Below, one piece after another: positions 12,613 through 22,689 of a stretch of DNA of 64,000 nt. The notes under the pieces were generated by a model. That model ran no database searches. It saw only the letters and a program-made list of their open reading frames with translations, and was not told where the DNA came from. A program made the position numbers and the translations under genes. Numbering within the stretch: position 1 is the first letter of the stretch; each line of letters opens with the position of its first letter. The stretch is from contig OZ005608.1 of the NCBI GenBank assembly GCA_963930655.1, positions 14,942,001 to 15,006,000 of the forward strand, written 5' to 3'. The stretch is from Myrica gale (Eukaryota; Streptophyta; Magnoliopsida; Fagales; Myricaceae).

Positions 12613-12911
12613 CTATTCTCCTTTTAACTGGGGGTACTTCTCGTACATATCACTTTCCAACTCCCAAGATGCCTCCTCTACCCCATGATTCCTCCATAGA
12701 ACCTTCACAAGCGGTATCACCTTGGTCCGCAATCGCTGCTCCTTTCTATCGAGAATCCTTACTGGCTCCTCTACATAGGTAAGGTTCTCCCTAATCTGCA
12801 AAGGTTCATACTCTAGTACATGGGTAGGGTCAGACACGTATTTGCGCAGGAGCGATACGTGGAACACATCGTGTACTCCCGCAATTGATGGCGGTAAGGC
12901 CAGTCTATACG
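12613..12911 (-). pseudogene. pol: Element B pol, C-terminal end (after the J insertion)
   Basis: This is the last 99-100 codons of the polyprotein: [22 protein letters not shown], then [21 protein letters not shown], a chromodomain-like C-terminus, ending in TAG at 12615-12613. It continues the frame of 36602-40784. The joined frame is 1,494 codons, the same as J, so the J insertion is the only length change. In chromoviruses this region is thought to guide integration to particular chromatin. Confidence 0.88.
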
Positions 12912-12916
12912 CCATT
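12912..12916. repeat. TSD of composite element J, left copy (CCATT)
   Basis: CCATT precedes TGTGAG at 12917 and recurs at 36602-36606 after GTGACA. The uninterrupted site is visible in J's own pol (CCAATGG reversed, near 21341). Confidence 0.95.
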
Positions 12917-13419
12917 TGTGAGACCCCGATTTTCCCCTACGTAATTGCTTACGTATTATTTTATTTTTCCAATGTAACAGTTTTTATTTCTTAATGGGGC
13001 TATGTTTTGGCCAATGTATGGCCTAATTTCTTATGTTATGGTATTTCGATTTAAAATAGGATTTTATTTCATAAAATCTCCTTAAGTAATTTTAATGCCA
13101 TTTTATCGGATGTATAAATTATATTATATTAAGAGCCGAAATTTGCAAGTGAGTTCCTCTTTTACAAATTTATATTTTGTTTACCTAATATGATTCATGG
13201 ACCACATAATTTGAATTATGCTTAAATAATTTCCTAGTATAGCCGAAATTATTAATAGATTGAATAATGAAATTCTTTTGAATACATGGATTAGATATTT
13301 TATGTGACATGTAATATTATGATGTGTTCCATATTATTAATAGAAGTCCCATATGAATATTCAATGATAAGCTATGTAGTTATGTGATAAGTTTAGGAAT
13401 GATTTAATTGATAAGCACA

Positions 13420-13444
13420 CTTGCTTATCATAGTGATAAGCAAG
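13420..13444. promoter_or_regulatory. GATA palindrome in J LTR 1
   Basis: A perfect inverted repeat: CTTGCTTATCA, 3-nt spacer TAG, TGATAAGCAAG. It lies in a region (13365-13605) with many GATAAG words. The same palindrome is at 23206-23230, 33006-33030, 11053-11077, 48309-48333, 51461-51485 and 56754-56778, and with one mismatch in G and H. GATAAG is the I-box type core bound by plant GATA/MYB-related factors; a regulatory role is inferred. Confidence 0.5.
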
Positions 13445-14476
13445 AATGATAAGTTAGGAAACTTTTAGGGTGATAAGGCCTTGTGATTATTGTAGAGATA
13501 GGCTAAGGCCATTATCACATGATAAGATATCATACTTGTAAGGTGATAAGCTATTGGAATGAATAGATAAGTAAGAGAACTTATTAAGTGATAAGTTAGG
13601 TGATAAGTGGACTAAGTTGAAAGTTAGTTGCCATTTAATGTGGAAGTAACTAGGATGGTTGGAAAGCAACCAAACTAGCAAAGGGAAGGCCTTCTACGTG
13701 AAAGACAAGGAGGAGAGAAAAATTAAAAGCCATGTGATGTGTAAGAGATGTGTAAGAAGTGTAAGTGTGTAAGAATTGATGAGACAAGGCATGAGAGTAA
13801 AAAGAGAAGAGAAAAGGTGAGAAAAGGGGAGTGTATGTCGATGAAGGCATGGAGGAGAGAGAAATTTCAAAGAGACAAGGAAGTGATGTGATGAAGGAGT
13901 GAAAAGAAAGAAAGAAAAAAAAAAGAAAGAAGAAAAGGGAGCTAGGGAATGTCGACCAAGGCCCCCCCCCCTTTTTTCACCATTTTCCATTTCTTTTGCC
14001 TTTTCATCTCTCTCTCTCTCTTGTCAATTCACTCTCAAGCTTTATGTCAAAAAGCTTTGGGAGACTCAATCTCACACAACCCTCTTGCATTTCTCTCTTG
14101 ACCTAACACTCAAGCATTTCACTCTCAAACTTCCCTCTCTTGGCCGAATCTTACAAGCTTGCACAACTCTCTCCATTTTTGCTTCCCTTAGCCGAATCTT
14201 TCATGCAATGTTCAAGGTTTGCTCTATTTCATCTTGCCTCTAAACCACTTCCATCTAGTTTGCCAAAACTCATTCCAAAAGCCAAGTAAATCTCTCTTTT
14301 TGTTGACATAAATCCTACCATGAAAACCTAGCCATTTGATACCATTTTTCTTCAAGTTCACCATGTCCTCTTCACCACCATAGAGTTTCTTTTAAACCAA
14401 GCTTGGTCATTTCTAAGGAGGGTGGACCGAATCTTTGAAGGAGGAGAAGGATAGGAAGAGTTGGTATAGAGTGAAG

Positions 14477-14546
14477 GTAAGATTAGTTCATTGATGTTCT
14501 TGCCTTAAACATCATAAGTACTAACCATAGATGTTTTATTTTCTAG
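14477..14546 (+). other. Candidate 70-nt intron in J LTR
   Basis: It has donor GAAG/GTAAGA, branch point TACTAAC at 14519-14525, and acceptor TTTTATTTTCTAG ending at 14546, 22 nt after the branch A. All three are close to plant consensus. Copies are at 24262-24331 and 34062-34131. No RNA evidence is available here. Confidence 0.5.
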
Positions 14547-14572
14547 GTGCTCAAGCTTGGACAAACAACAAG
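14547..14572 (+). other. Candidate 26-nt microexon followed by a splice donor
   Basis: The block GTGCTCAAGCTTGG... ends AACAAG/GTAAGGC. The acceptor-block-donor layout recurs in LTR A (57949-57975), G (1059-1085), H (59316-59354) and, more diverged, D (46156-46189). The next acceptor-like site is GTGTCATTCCAG ending at 16707. Confidence 0.45.
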
Positions 14573-15815
14573 GTAAGGCTAAAATGATTTTTGTTGGGTT
14601 AGCATGAGTGGCCGAATGGCCTATGTATAAGATCTTGAAGTTTTATTTTGATAGATGCCTTGATGTTGTTAGATCTTGGATGCTTAGGAACCCTAAGTTG
14701 TTTACATGCTAGATCTAACCATGGAAGCCCTAGATCTAAGGTTGTATGTAAAGAAAAATGTAAATGGAGAACAATGTAAGCTAAAGGAAGTTAGATCTAA
14801 GTTTTGATATGTTGGGTGATGAAAAAAAAAAAAAATGATATCTTTGTTTAGATCTATGGATATTAGTGTGAATAAAGAGTAGATCTATGATTGATGAAAT
14901 TATTTGATAAAAAGGATTAAGTACATGCATGCTAGTTAGGTCACAAATGCAAAGGATGTGCATGATATGATTTTTAGCATGAAAAAGGTAACATTTTGGG
15001 TATGGCCGAAAATGAGCTATGTGGATTTTTATGTATAGTTTTGAATATGTGTAGATCTGGACATTGGACTTAACATGTGTAAGATTTATGACCTTAATGC
15101 ATAGTAGATGATTATGTTAAGTAATTGGAAGCATGCATGTTGAAGGAAATAAAGGAAAACTAATCATTGGGTAAAAACATGTGTTGGCCGAATGTCATGA
15201 GTATAGTGTATGGTGTTGGTGCTTTGATTTATAGATATTAGGTTGTGAAATTGTTGATTGGAGGATGGGATCACCCTTGGAGAAAAGTTGTGATTAATTG
15301 GTGCATAAATGGTAGTGGCCGAAAGTTACAAGAAGTTAACCCTAAGTGCAAATTTATAATTTATGTATTTTCATTGTTGTGTTGGATAAGAAAATTAGAG
15401 TTAGGCTAGTTGGAATAATATTATAGAGCCATGATCTTTATTTAATAGTATTGGAACCCTAGTTAAGTTTTACTTGGGTTTTATTTGAGGTTTAAAGTCT
15501 AAGTTAAGATTTAATCATGAATAATTTATTAATAGTTAGAAATAAGGTTTAATGTAGTACGTGTAATAAAAGAGACTTAGGTTTAATTCTAAACCTACGA
15601 GTATTATTTTAACCCTAATCGAGACACATACATGGATAAATATATTTTTAATGATTTAATAAGCTAAGTTTTGAATATTGTTAAGGAAAAGAATAAATAA
15701 TTATTTTGTAATTAAATGAATTTCTGTGATATGTATATATAGATATATATCTCCGATTGATGACTGATTTCAAAAGAAATGATTTATAATTCTTAAATTC
15801 TAAAAGAATATTTGA

Positions 15816-15850
15816 ATCGCTTGTAGGCGATCCACGTGTCAGTATATACG
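15816..15850 (+). promoter_or_regulatory. Hairpin, CACGTG box and TATA-like run
   Basis: ATCGC-TTGTAG-GCGAT is followed by CCACGTGTC (ABRE/G-box core) and AGTATATACG. The block is conserved in the J, B and C LTRs. It could be a promoter element, but I cannot tell whether transcription starts downstream of it. Confidence 0.3.
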
Positions 15851-16349
15851 AACGAGAAGACCAAGAGTAAGTGGAATAGTAAGTGGATACTGTAAGTGTA
15901 CAGTAAGTATTCTTTTTCAAAACTGGAATGACACGCTGCATCGTTTCATGAATAAGCATGAATTTTAAGAAAGCATGACATGATATGAATTTCATGAATA
16001 AGCATGAATTTTAAGCAAGTATGAATTTTAAGCAAGCATGACATGACATGTGCATTGCATGAATTTTTCAAGAAGAAAATTATGCAATGATTTTTATGGG
16101 AAGAATATGAGGATTTTTATGAAACGATAAGTTAAGATTAAGGGCACCGGTCGGTACCGTACCATTAAGATGGACTCCCATACCAAAGGACATTTATGAG
16201 AAGGATGGTAGAATCCAAGAGGCTGTGCAAGCCACACTGAAGGACAATGAGAAGGTGTGGTGCCTCCAAGGGTCACGTCTAGCCACTGAAGGACATTGAG
16301 AAGGTGCGCTAGCTGACCAGATGTAAGTCTCCAAGGGAATTCGGGGACG

Positions 16350-16383
16350 GTTCCGAAGGGAACGCACAACCCTGACTTCAGGG
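16350..16383 (+). other. Paired short hairpins in J LTR
   Basis: GTTCC-GAAG-GGAAC (16350-16363) is followed, after GCACAA, by CCCTGA-CT-TCAGGG (16370-16383). Copies are at 26150-26183 and 35950-35983. D and E carry the same stems with other loops. Confidence 0.55.
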
Positions 16384-17008
16384 GTCAAATGGAGCGAGCC
16401 CGCAAGTAAAAGACATGAGATAATTATGATAAGGCCAACAAGGGCACAAGTACGAAAGAAAGATTTTTAAGGGCCAAGGGCCAGTTTACAAGCAAGCATG
16501 AAAGAAAGTGGTTTTCAAGGGCCTGGGGCCGAAAACAATAAGCAAGAGCATATGCATAACTCATAAGCACGCATATGCATCAATTGTTCAAGTTTTATCT
16601 TTCTTTCATGATTAAGCAAGCATGAGTCAAGAGCATGATTTAAGTTTACGTTTTTCCCTTACTGAGTCTTTTTGACTCACGTTTTTTTTAAAATTGTGTC
16701 ATTCCAGATGTATCAGGTGAAGAGAGTCAGGAGGACTACCTGACCTAGATGCCCAAGATATTAAGTTTCGAATTTTGTTGATAGTGACATGAGCGTCACT
16801 AATTGGGTTCTAATATGTTTAAATATTTGTTTTGTATGAACTTAATGAGAACCCTGATCATGTAAGTATTTGCTCAAACCCCTCGCGATCCTGTACGTTT
16901 CCGCCGTAATTAAGTAAGAAAATAAGTATGAACGCTGGAGCCGTCCGGGGGATAGCTCGCGGCTGTCACGGTCCCTGCGGGATGCCGTTCGGGGCGTGAC
17001 AGTTAAGT

Positions 17009-17019
17009 TGGTATCAGAG
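17009..17019 (+). other. Primer-binding site, J copy 1
   Basis: TGGTATCAGAG, complementary to the initiator-Met tRNA 3' end, 7 bp inside the LTR boundary. Confidence 0.88.
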
Positions 17020-17068
17020 GATCGGAGGGTAGAGTCGTAGAACATAGGGAACGAAGTAGAATCCTAAA

Positions 17069-17097
17069 CCCTAAAGCATGAGATAGCACGTTTAGGG
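17069..17097 (+). other. Telomere-like inverted repeat in J leader, copy 1
   Basis: CCCTAAA (17069-17075) faces TTTAGGG (17091-17097), 50 bp after the primer-binding site. The copy 2 equivalent is 26869-26897. The rest of the leader (17002-17163) has no gene. Confidence 0.45.
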
Positions 17098-17163
17098 TTA
17101 AGTATGATGAGAATTTATGAGGTTGAGGTTGTTCTAAGCTGAACGATAACGTTGAAGTGCAGG

Positions 17164-18210
17164 ATGGCACCTAGGAGGCCAACAAGAAATCAAGAGTCTG
17201 AGGCTCCCGGAGTTACTACCGAGGATGTGTTAAGGCACATGGCTCAGCTAGTTGCCGAGCACGTGCAACCGGGTGCCCATGCTGAAGGGGCCCGAGGACG
17301 CCCTGAGGGGTGTACGTTCGACCAGTTTAACCGCCAGCACCCGCTAGCGTACAACGGCAGGGGAGATGCCATAATAGCAGAAAATTGGCTAGTAGAGATG
17401 AAAGAGCTACTTGAGGTCTTGGGGTGTACCGAGGCCTAGAAGTTAAGTTATGCTACCTTCAAGCTGCAAGGGGATGCCAAAAGGTGGTGGCAGTCCGAGA
17501 AGGTATTGCTGGAACAGGAGCTGGGAGAGCAGCCCATAACCTGGGAGAGGTTCCAGCAAGAATTTTTAGATCGTTATTTCCCACGGACGACCCGGGAAGC
17601 GAAGGCAAGGGAATTCGCTACCCTAACCCAAGGAGCCATGACGGTGGAGCAATACGCAGGCCGATTCATGGAGCTGGTGCGGTTTGCCCCGTACTTGGTG
17701 CCCGATGAGGAAAGGAAGGCCCGAAAGTTTGAGGAAGGGTTACACCCACGGGTCTATGACAGGGTGTATAGTCATAACCTTAAAACCCTGGCAGAAGTAA
17801 TTGAACGGGCAGTGATAGTGGAGAGAGGACTGCAGAGGATAGCAGTCTATCATGACCAGCAGAAGAGGAAGACTCCTTCCAACCCAACCATTCCACAGAT
17901 GCCCTGGAAGAAAAGTAGGCCAGAGCCGTCACAGAGGCAGCCTCAGAGGTCGAACCAGAGGCCGAACCCGAGGCCAAACCAGAGGCCTGGTGGAGCTCAG
18001 AATGCCGGAGGAAATCAGTTTCCTCTGTGCAACAAGTGCAACAAGAGACACCCTGGGGAGTGCAGGCAGGGCTTATGTTTCAAATGTGGGAAGCCTGGAC
18101 ACATCGCCAGAGACTGCAGGAGTGCAGGCAGCTCAAACCAAGCACCCCGACCCACGCAGTAGGACAATGCAAGGAGGCAGGGAGGCCCAACACAGGCGAG
18201 GTTATATGTA
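17164..18210 (+). pseudogene. gag: J copy 1 gag, two in-frame TAG codons
   Basis: ATG 17164 begins MAPRRPTRN and is in the same frame as pol. TAG interrupts at 17437-17439 and 18160-18162; B has sense codons at both sites (CAA and CAG), and I has CAG at the second, so these look like C-to-T changes. The region includes the capsid core ([49 protein letters not shown]), a basic Q/R/P-rich linker, and two zinc-knuckle motifs, [12 protein letters not shown] and [14 protein letters not shown] (C305, C308, H313, C318). With these stops the copy cannot make full-length Gag unless they are read through. Confidence 0.88.
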
Positions 18211-21200
18211 ATGACTCCGGAGGACGCGGAGAACCAGAACCGAGTGGTGGCAGGTAAGTTGCCTTTGCCCCAGGGGGAAGCCCTAGTTCTGTTTGATTCA
18301 GGGGCCACGCATTCATTCATTGCATCAGCATATTGCAAGACACATGCCTTAAATAGTGAGTTGTTGGATTGTGGTGTCCTTGTGTCAACGCCCGCTGGGG
18401 GAAGAGTCGAGTGTAGCCGGATGGTGAAGGACTATCCGATAGTAGTAGAAGGGCAAGTCATGTTGGCTGATTTGATAGTTATGGAGATTGGAGGATTTGA
18501 TGTCATCCTAGGTATGGATTGGTTGTCGAAGCATGGTGCCAATATTCGGTGCTATGAGAAGAAGGTCTTGTTCCAAAAGGAGGGGAGACCGGATTGTTGT
18601 TTTACCGGTATGAGGAAGATGGAGCGAAGGCCAGCAATTGTCTCGGCCCTGCAAGCTAAGAGATTGTTGCAAGGAGGGCACGAGGGAATTCTAGTATGGG
18701 CAAGTGATACGCGAAGCGATACGCAGAACGAGGTCCCTGCGTTTGACCAAACCCCAATAGTGACTGAGTTTCCGGATGTATTCCCGGAAGACTTACCGGG
18801 GTTACCGCCAGATAGGGAGGTGGAGTTCGGAATTGAATTGGAAGCTGGGACAGTCCCAATTTCCAAGGTGCCGTATCGAATGGCTCCGGCAGAGCTAAAG
18901 GAGCTGAAGGTCCAGTTGGAAGATCTCCTGGAGAAGGGATTTATAAGGCCGAGTGTGTCGCCTTGGGGAGCACCGATCCTGTTTGTGAAAAAGAAGGACG
19001 GAAGCCTCCGGATGTGTATTGATTATAGGGAGTTGAATAAGGTGACTGTGAAGAATAGGTACCCGCTACCTCGCATTGACGACTTGTTCGATCAATTGCA
19101 GAGGGCACAAATATTTTCAAGAATTGATTTGAGGTCAGGTTACCACCAGTTGAAGGTCAAGGAGGGAGATATATCAAAGACGGCCTTTCGAACCCGATAT
19201 GGTCACTATGAATTTTTGGTGATGCCGTTTGGATTAACTAATGCCCCGGCCGCATTTATGGACTTGATGAATCGAGTGTTCAGAGAGTTCCTGGATAAAT
19301 TTGTGGTGGTGTTCATAGACGATATTTTGATTTATTCTCGGAACCAGGAGGAGCATGAGGAGCATCTCAGGATTGTTTTGCAAATCCTAAGGGAGAAGAA
19401 GTTGTATGCTAAATTCTCCAAGTGCGAGTTTTGGTTGCAGCAAGTCCGATTTTTAGGGCATGTAGTGTCGGGAGAAGGAATTGCTGTAGATCCCGGAAAG
19501 GTTGATGCGGTTTTCAAATGGCCTAGACCTACAAATGTTAAGGAGATAAGAAGTTTCCTGGGATTAGCAGGGTATTACCGGAGGTTTATCAAGGAATTTT
19601 CAAAGATAGCTATGCCAATGACCTCGTTGACCAAGAAGAACGTTAAGTTCGATTGGACAGACGAGTGTGAGCAAAGTTTCCAGACGCTGAAGGCTCATCT
19701 GGTTACTGCCCCGGTGTTAGCATTGCCTTCGGAACATGGGGAGTATGAGATCTATACGGACGCCTCAAAGCAAGGTCTTGGGTGTGTGTTGATGCAAGAT
19801 AAGAGGGTCATAGCCTACGCGTCGAGGCAACTGAGGCCCCACGAGGTGAATTACCCCACCCACGACTTGGAGTTGGCTGCAGTCGTGCATGCTCTGAAAA
19901 TATGGAGGCATTATCTCTATGGGGTTAAGTGCGAGATATTTACGGACCATAAAAGCCTCAAGTATTTTAACACTCAGAAGGAACTAAATATGAGGCAACG
20001 ACGCTGGTTGGAGTTGATCAAGGACTATGATTGCACCATTAGCTACCATCCTGGGAAAGCTAACGTGGTGGCTGATGCTTTAAGCCGGAAGTCGGCTGAA
20101 ACAAGTGCCGTAGAGGTGGTGGCTAAGGAGATCATGGAGGATCTAAAAAGAGAGGAGATCACGCTTGTATTGGCAGACCGGTATGTTTCCATCGCAGGGC
20201 TGTCATTGCAACCATCGCTGGAGGAGCGAATCTGTGAAGCCCAGAAGAGTGATGCGGTGATAATAGGGATTAGGGAAAGGATTGAGAAGAATAATGATCC
20301 CGATTCTGAGGATAGGGATGGAGTGCTGAGGTACCGGAGTAGAATATGTGTCCCTGGTGATGGGGGAATCAAGGAGTTGATTTTGGCAGAGGCGCATACT
20401 ACGCCCTATACCATCCACCCTGGAGGAACGAAGATGTATCAAGACATCAAGAAAGTTTACTGGTGGCCGAATATGAAGAGAGAGATAGCGGAGTATGTCG
20501 CTCGATGTCTGACTTGTCAGAGAGTAAAAGCAGAGCACCAGAGGCCAGCAGGAACATTGAAGCCTCTGGAGATCCCTGAATGGAAGTGGGAAGGAATAGC
20601 CATGGATTTTGTAGTAGGGCTACCGAGAACGACAGCTGGCTATGATGCAATATGGGTAGTGGTGGACCGATTGACTAAGTCAGCCCACTTTCTACCCATC
20701 AGGGTGAAGTATACCCCGGAAAGGCTAGCTGAAGTTTATCTCCAAGAAATTGTGAGGCTCCATGGCATACCAAAGAGCATAGTGTCGGATAGGGATCCAA
20801 GATTTACGTCAAGGTTTTGGAAAAGATTGCAGGAGTCCCTAGGCACTAAGTTGAATTTTAGCACTGCTTTCCACCCACAGACGGATGGCCAATCGGAGCG
20901 GACCATTCAAATTTTGGAAGACATGCTTCGAGCATGCGTCATTGACTTCAAAGGAAGCTGGGCTCAGTATTTACCGCTAGCAGAGTTCGCATACAACAAC
21001 AGTTTCCAATCAAGTATTGGCATGGCACCGTATGAAGCTTTGTATGGAAGGAGGTGTAGGTCGCCATTATATTGGGATGAAGTAGGAGAAGGAAGACTGT
21101 TGGGGCCAGAGATGATTTTGCAGACAAAAGAGAAGATTCGGTTGATCAAAGAAAGACTTATTACGGCCCAAAGTCGGCAAAAGAGTTATGCGGACAATCG

Positions 21201-21645
21201 AAGAAGAGAATTGACCTTTGAGGAAGGAAGTAAAGTGTTTTTAAAGATTTCTCCAACAAAGGGGGTAGCACGATTCGGGAAGAAGGGGAAGCTTCAACCC
21301 CGATTTATAGGACCTTTCGAGATCCTAGAGCGTGTTGGACCAATGGCGTATAGACTGGCCTTACCGCCATCAATTGCGGGAGTACATGATGTGTTCCATG
21401 TATCGCTTTTACGAAAGTATGTGTCAGACCCTACCCATGTATTAGAATATGAGCCCTTACAAATTAAGGAAAACCTTACCTATGTGGAGGAGCCAGTAAG
21501 GATCATCGATAGAAAGGAGCGACAATTGCGGACCAAGGTGATACCGCTAGTGAAGGTTCTATGGAGGAATCATGGGGTAGAGGAGGCATCTTGGGAGTTG
21601 GAAAGTGATATGTGCGAGAAGTACCCCCAGTTAAAAGGAGAATAG
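18211..21645 (+). CDS. pol: J copy 1 pol polyprotein (PR-RT-RH-IN-chromodomain-like)
   Basis: An open frame of 1,144 codons continues the gag frame; residue numbers here count from gag ATG 17164. Domains in order: aspartic protease with DSG (378-380); RT with [20 protein letters not shown] and catalytic FIDD (717-720); RNase H with YTDAS (D866) and FTDHKSL; integrase with a zinc-binding HHCC region, then D1148, D1209 and E1245 (D and E separated by 35 residues); GPF motif near 1383; C-terminal [17 protein letters not shown], a chromodomain-like segment. All catalytic residues I can check are present. It is a fragment in practice, because normal expression would start in gag, which carries stops. 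Clade assignment to Tekay/Del rests on the chromodomain-like end, single frame and primer site. Confidence 0.93.
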   Translation: MTPEDAENQNRVVAGKLPLPQGEALVLFDSGATHSFIASAYCKTHALNSELLDCGVLVSTPAGGRVECSRMVKDYPIVVEGQVMLADLIVMEIGGFDVILGMDWLSKHGANIRCYEKKVLFQKEGRPDCCFTGMRKMERRPAIVSALQAKRLLQGGHEGILVWASDTRSDTQNEVPAFDQTPIVTEFPDVFPEDLPGLPPDREVEFGIELEAGTVPISKVPYRMAPAELKELKVQLEDLLEKGFIRPSVSPWGAPILFVKKKDGSLRMCIDYRELNKVTVKNRYPLPRIDDLFDQLQRAQIFSRIDLRSGYHQLKVKEGDISKTAFRTRYGHYEFLVMPFGLTNAPAAFMDLMNRVFREFLDKFVVVFIDDILIYSRNQEEHEEHLRIVLQILREKKLYAKFSKCEFWLQQVRFLGHVVSGEGIAVDPGKVDAVFKWPRPTNVKEIRSFLGLAGYYRRFIKEFSKIAMPMTSLTKKNVKFDWTDECEQSFQTLKAHLVTAPVLALPSEHGEYEIYTDASKQGLGCVLMQDKRVIAYASRQLRPHEVNYPTHDLELAAVVHALKIWRHYLYGVKCEIFTDHKSLKYFNTQKELNMRQRRWLELIKDYDCTISYHPGKANVVADALSRKSAETSAVEVVAKEIMEDLKREEITLVLADRYVSIAGLSLQPSLEERICEAQKSDAVIIGIRERIEKNNDPDSEDRDGVLRYRSRICVPGDGGIKELILAEAHTTPYTIHPGGTKMYQDIKKVYWWPNMKREIAEYVARCLTCQRVKAEHQRPAGTLKPLEIPEWKWEGIAMDFVVGLPRTTAGYDAIWVVVDRLTKSAHFLPIRVKYTPERLAEVYLQEIVRLHGIPKSIVSDRDPRFTSRFWKRLQESLGTKLNFSTAFHPQTDGQSERTIQILEDMLRACVIDFKGSWAQYLPLAEFAYNNSFQSSIGMAPYEALYGRRCRSPLYWDEVGEGRLLGPEMILQTKEKIRLIKERLITAQSRQKSYADNRRRELTFEEGSKVFLKISPTKGVARFGKKGKLQPRFIGPFEILERVGPMAYRLALPPSIAGVHDVFHVSLLRKYVSDPTHVLEYEPLQIKENLTYVEEPVRIIDRKERQLRTKVIPLVKVLWRNHGVEEASWELESDMCEKYPQLKGE

Positions 21646-21810
21646 GATCCGAATGTTTATTTCCTTCCCTATTGATTGAATGTTTGGCTTGTATGAGTAT
21701 TATTGTTTGATATTTGTGCTTGACTTCCTTACATAAAGAATGCTAATTCTTTGTGATACATGATGATATTTTGTACATATACATGACTGACCATTGCATT
21801 ATGTTGTCAG
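21646..21810 (+). promoter_or_regulatory. Pol/extra-ORF spacer with splice-acceptor-like end
   Basis: This 165-nt, T-rich spacer has CTGAC (21787-21791), matching the plant branch-point consensus, and ends in TTGTCAG directly before ATG 21811. A and B keep the same end (ATGTCAG or TTGTCAG then ATG). This suggests the downstream ORF is made from a spliced RNA. Candidate donors are GTAAGGC in the LTR (14573) and CAG/GTAAGTT at 18254. Confidence 0.45.
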
Positions 21811-22662
21811 ATGCCGCCGAGTAGTCGACCCCCTCGTTCCCAGCATTCGGGAACGCCTTCTCAGAGAAGGATGACCGCACGAGAGTACCGCAGTTTGTTT
21901 CGGGGTAACCATAGAACCCAAGGTTCCACGAGACAGTCGGGAAGCCAGGAGGCTCCGACTCACGCATCACATGAGACGGATAGAGGGGACCCCCGAGGAG
22001 CGTACCAAACCCACGTAACGTATTGGCAGCAAGGTATGGCGGGGACCTACCAGCCCCCGCCACCCCCGGCACCTGACCAACCTGGACCTTCCAGGTGGGG
22101 TCAACCCTTATCTCCAGATTGTTCTGGATATCTGGAGGGTATTTACTGGCCAGAGTCGCCAATAAATGCTATTCCCTTAAGGTCCATGTTACCCGGAAAT
22201 TTTGAGGAAAATCCGGAAGAGGATCCGGAAGAGGATCCGGAAGAGGACCCGGAAGAGGATCCGGAAGAAGACCCCATGGAACAACATCCGATACCTAGTG
22301 AGACTAGAGAACGATCCCAAGGAAGACCTAGGCGTAGTAACTCGAGACGTGAGTGTACACCTAGGCGATGTAACGAGAACCGACACCGTCGAAGAGTTAG
22401 GGCTCAAGACGCTGGATCGGAGACCCACTTTTCGTCACAGGAAGTAGAGTCTAGACCTAGGTTTCATGGACCACCCGAGAACGTCATCCATGACCCTAGT
22501 CTAGAGGAACCAAGTCAAGGAATCAGATCGCACTCTTGGACGGGGAGTAATTCCCCAGATCGCGTTTACCAGGGAGAGATTAGTAGTGGGACAAGCACTA
22601 ATGTTCGTCCCAATCCCCATTGTCCTACACCTACGCAGTCAGGGCAAAATTTCTGGTGGTAA
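21811..22662 (+). CDS. J copy 1 extra 3' ORF (proline-rich, acidic and arginine-rich protein)
   Basis: An intact frame of 283 codons lies between pol and the polypurine tract. Visible parts: a Ser/Arg/Pro N-terminus; proline run at 82-86; EEDP repeats (132-155), encoded by a 12-bp DNA repeat with GGATCC; an arginine-rich block (166-198, RHRRRVR at 191-197) that could be a nuclear-import or nucleic-acid-binding signal; a hydrophilic C-terminus ending FWW. No signal peptide or membrane segment is seen, so it is not envelope-like. A and B carry the same ORF at the same place with codon-length indels. I do not recognise a known family; the function is unknown. Confidence 0.75.
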   Translation: MPPSSRPPRSQHSGTPSQRRMTAREYRSLFRGNHRTQGSTRQSGSQEAPTHASHETDRGDPRGAYQTHVTYWQQGMAGTYQPPPPPAPDQPGPSRWGQPLSPDCSGYLEGIYWPESPINAIPLRSMLPGNFEENPEEDPEEDPEEDPEEDPEEDPMEQHPIPSETRERSQGRPRRSNSRRECTPRRCNENRHRRRVRAQDAGSETHFSSQEVESRPRFHGPPENVIHDPSLEEPSQGIRSHSWTGSNSPDRVYQGEISSGTSTNVRPNPHCPTPTQSGQNFWW

Positions 22663-22689
22663 AAGAAATTCCGAGGTCGGAATTTTTAT

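Larger units (their letters stand above)
12917..17001 (+). mobile_element. J LTR 1 (5' LTR)
   Basis: This LTR of 4,085 bp starts TGTGAGACCCC and ends GGGGCGTGACA (imperfect terminal inverted repeat). Landmarks: GATA palindrome 13420-13444; purine tract then CT-rich tract about 13880-14030, a plausible transcription start zone; candidate intron 14477-14546; AT-rich TATA-like run 15731-15750; CACGTG at 15833; paired hairpins 16350-16383; acceptor-like site at 16707. Against LTR 2 I count by eye about five substitutions and four indels, including a 17-bp repeat unit (AAGTATGAATTTTAAGC) that is missing here. Confidence 0.95.

Noticed and set aside
13899-14243. Lysine-rich/phenylalanine-rich open frames around purine and CT tracts of the LTRs
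   Set aside because: Low-complexity composition; frames are not preserved between LTR copies with 1-bp homopolymer differences.
18160-18162. Programmed readthrough stop between gag and pol
   Set aside because: Only the two duplicate J copies have it; B and I have CAG, so it is more simply a mutation.
21743-22162. 139-codon minus-strand frame opposite the extra ORF
   Set aside because: Shadow of the GC-rich extra ORF; in A and B the antisense frame is not maintained to the same extent.
21811-22662. Envelope gene
   Set aside because: No signal peptide, no hydrophobic membrane segment, no glycoprotein-like cysteine pattern.
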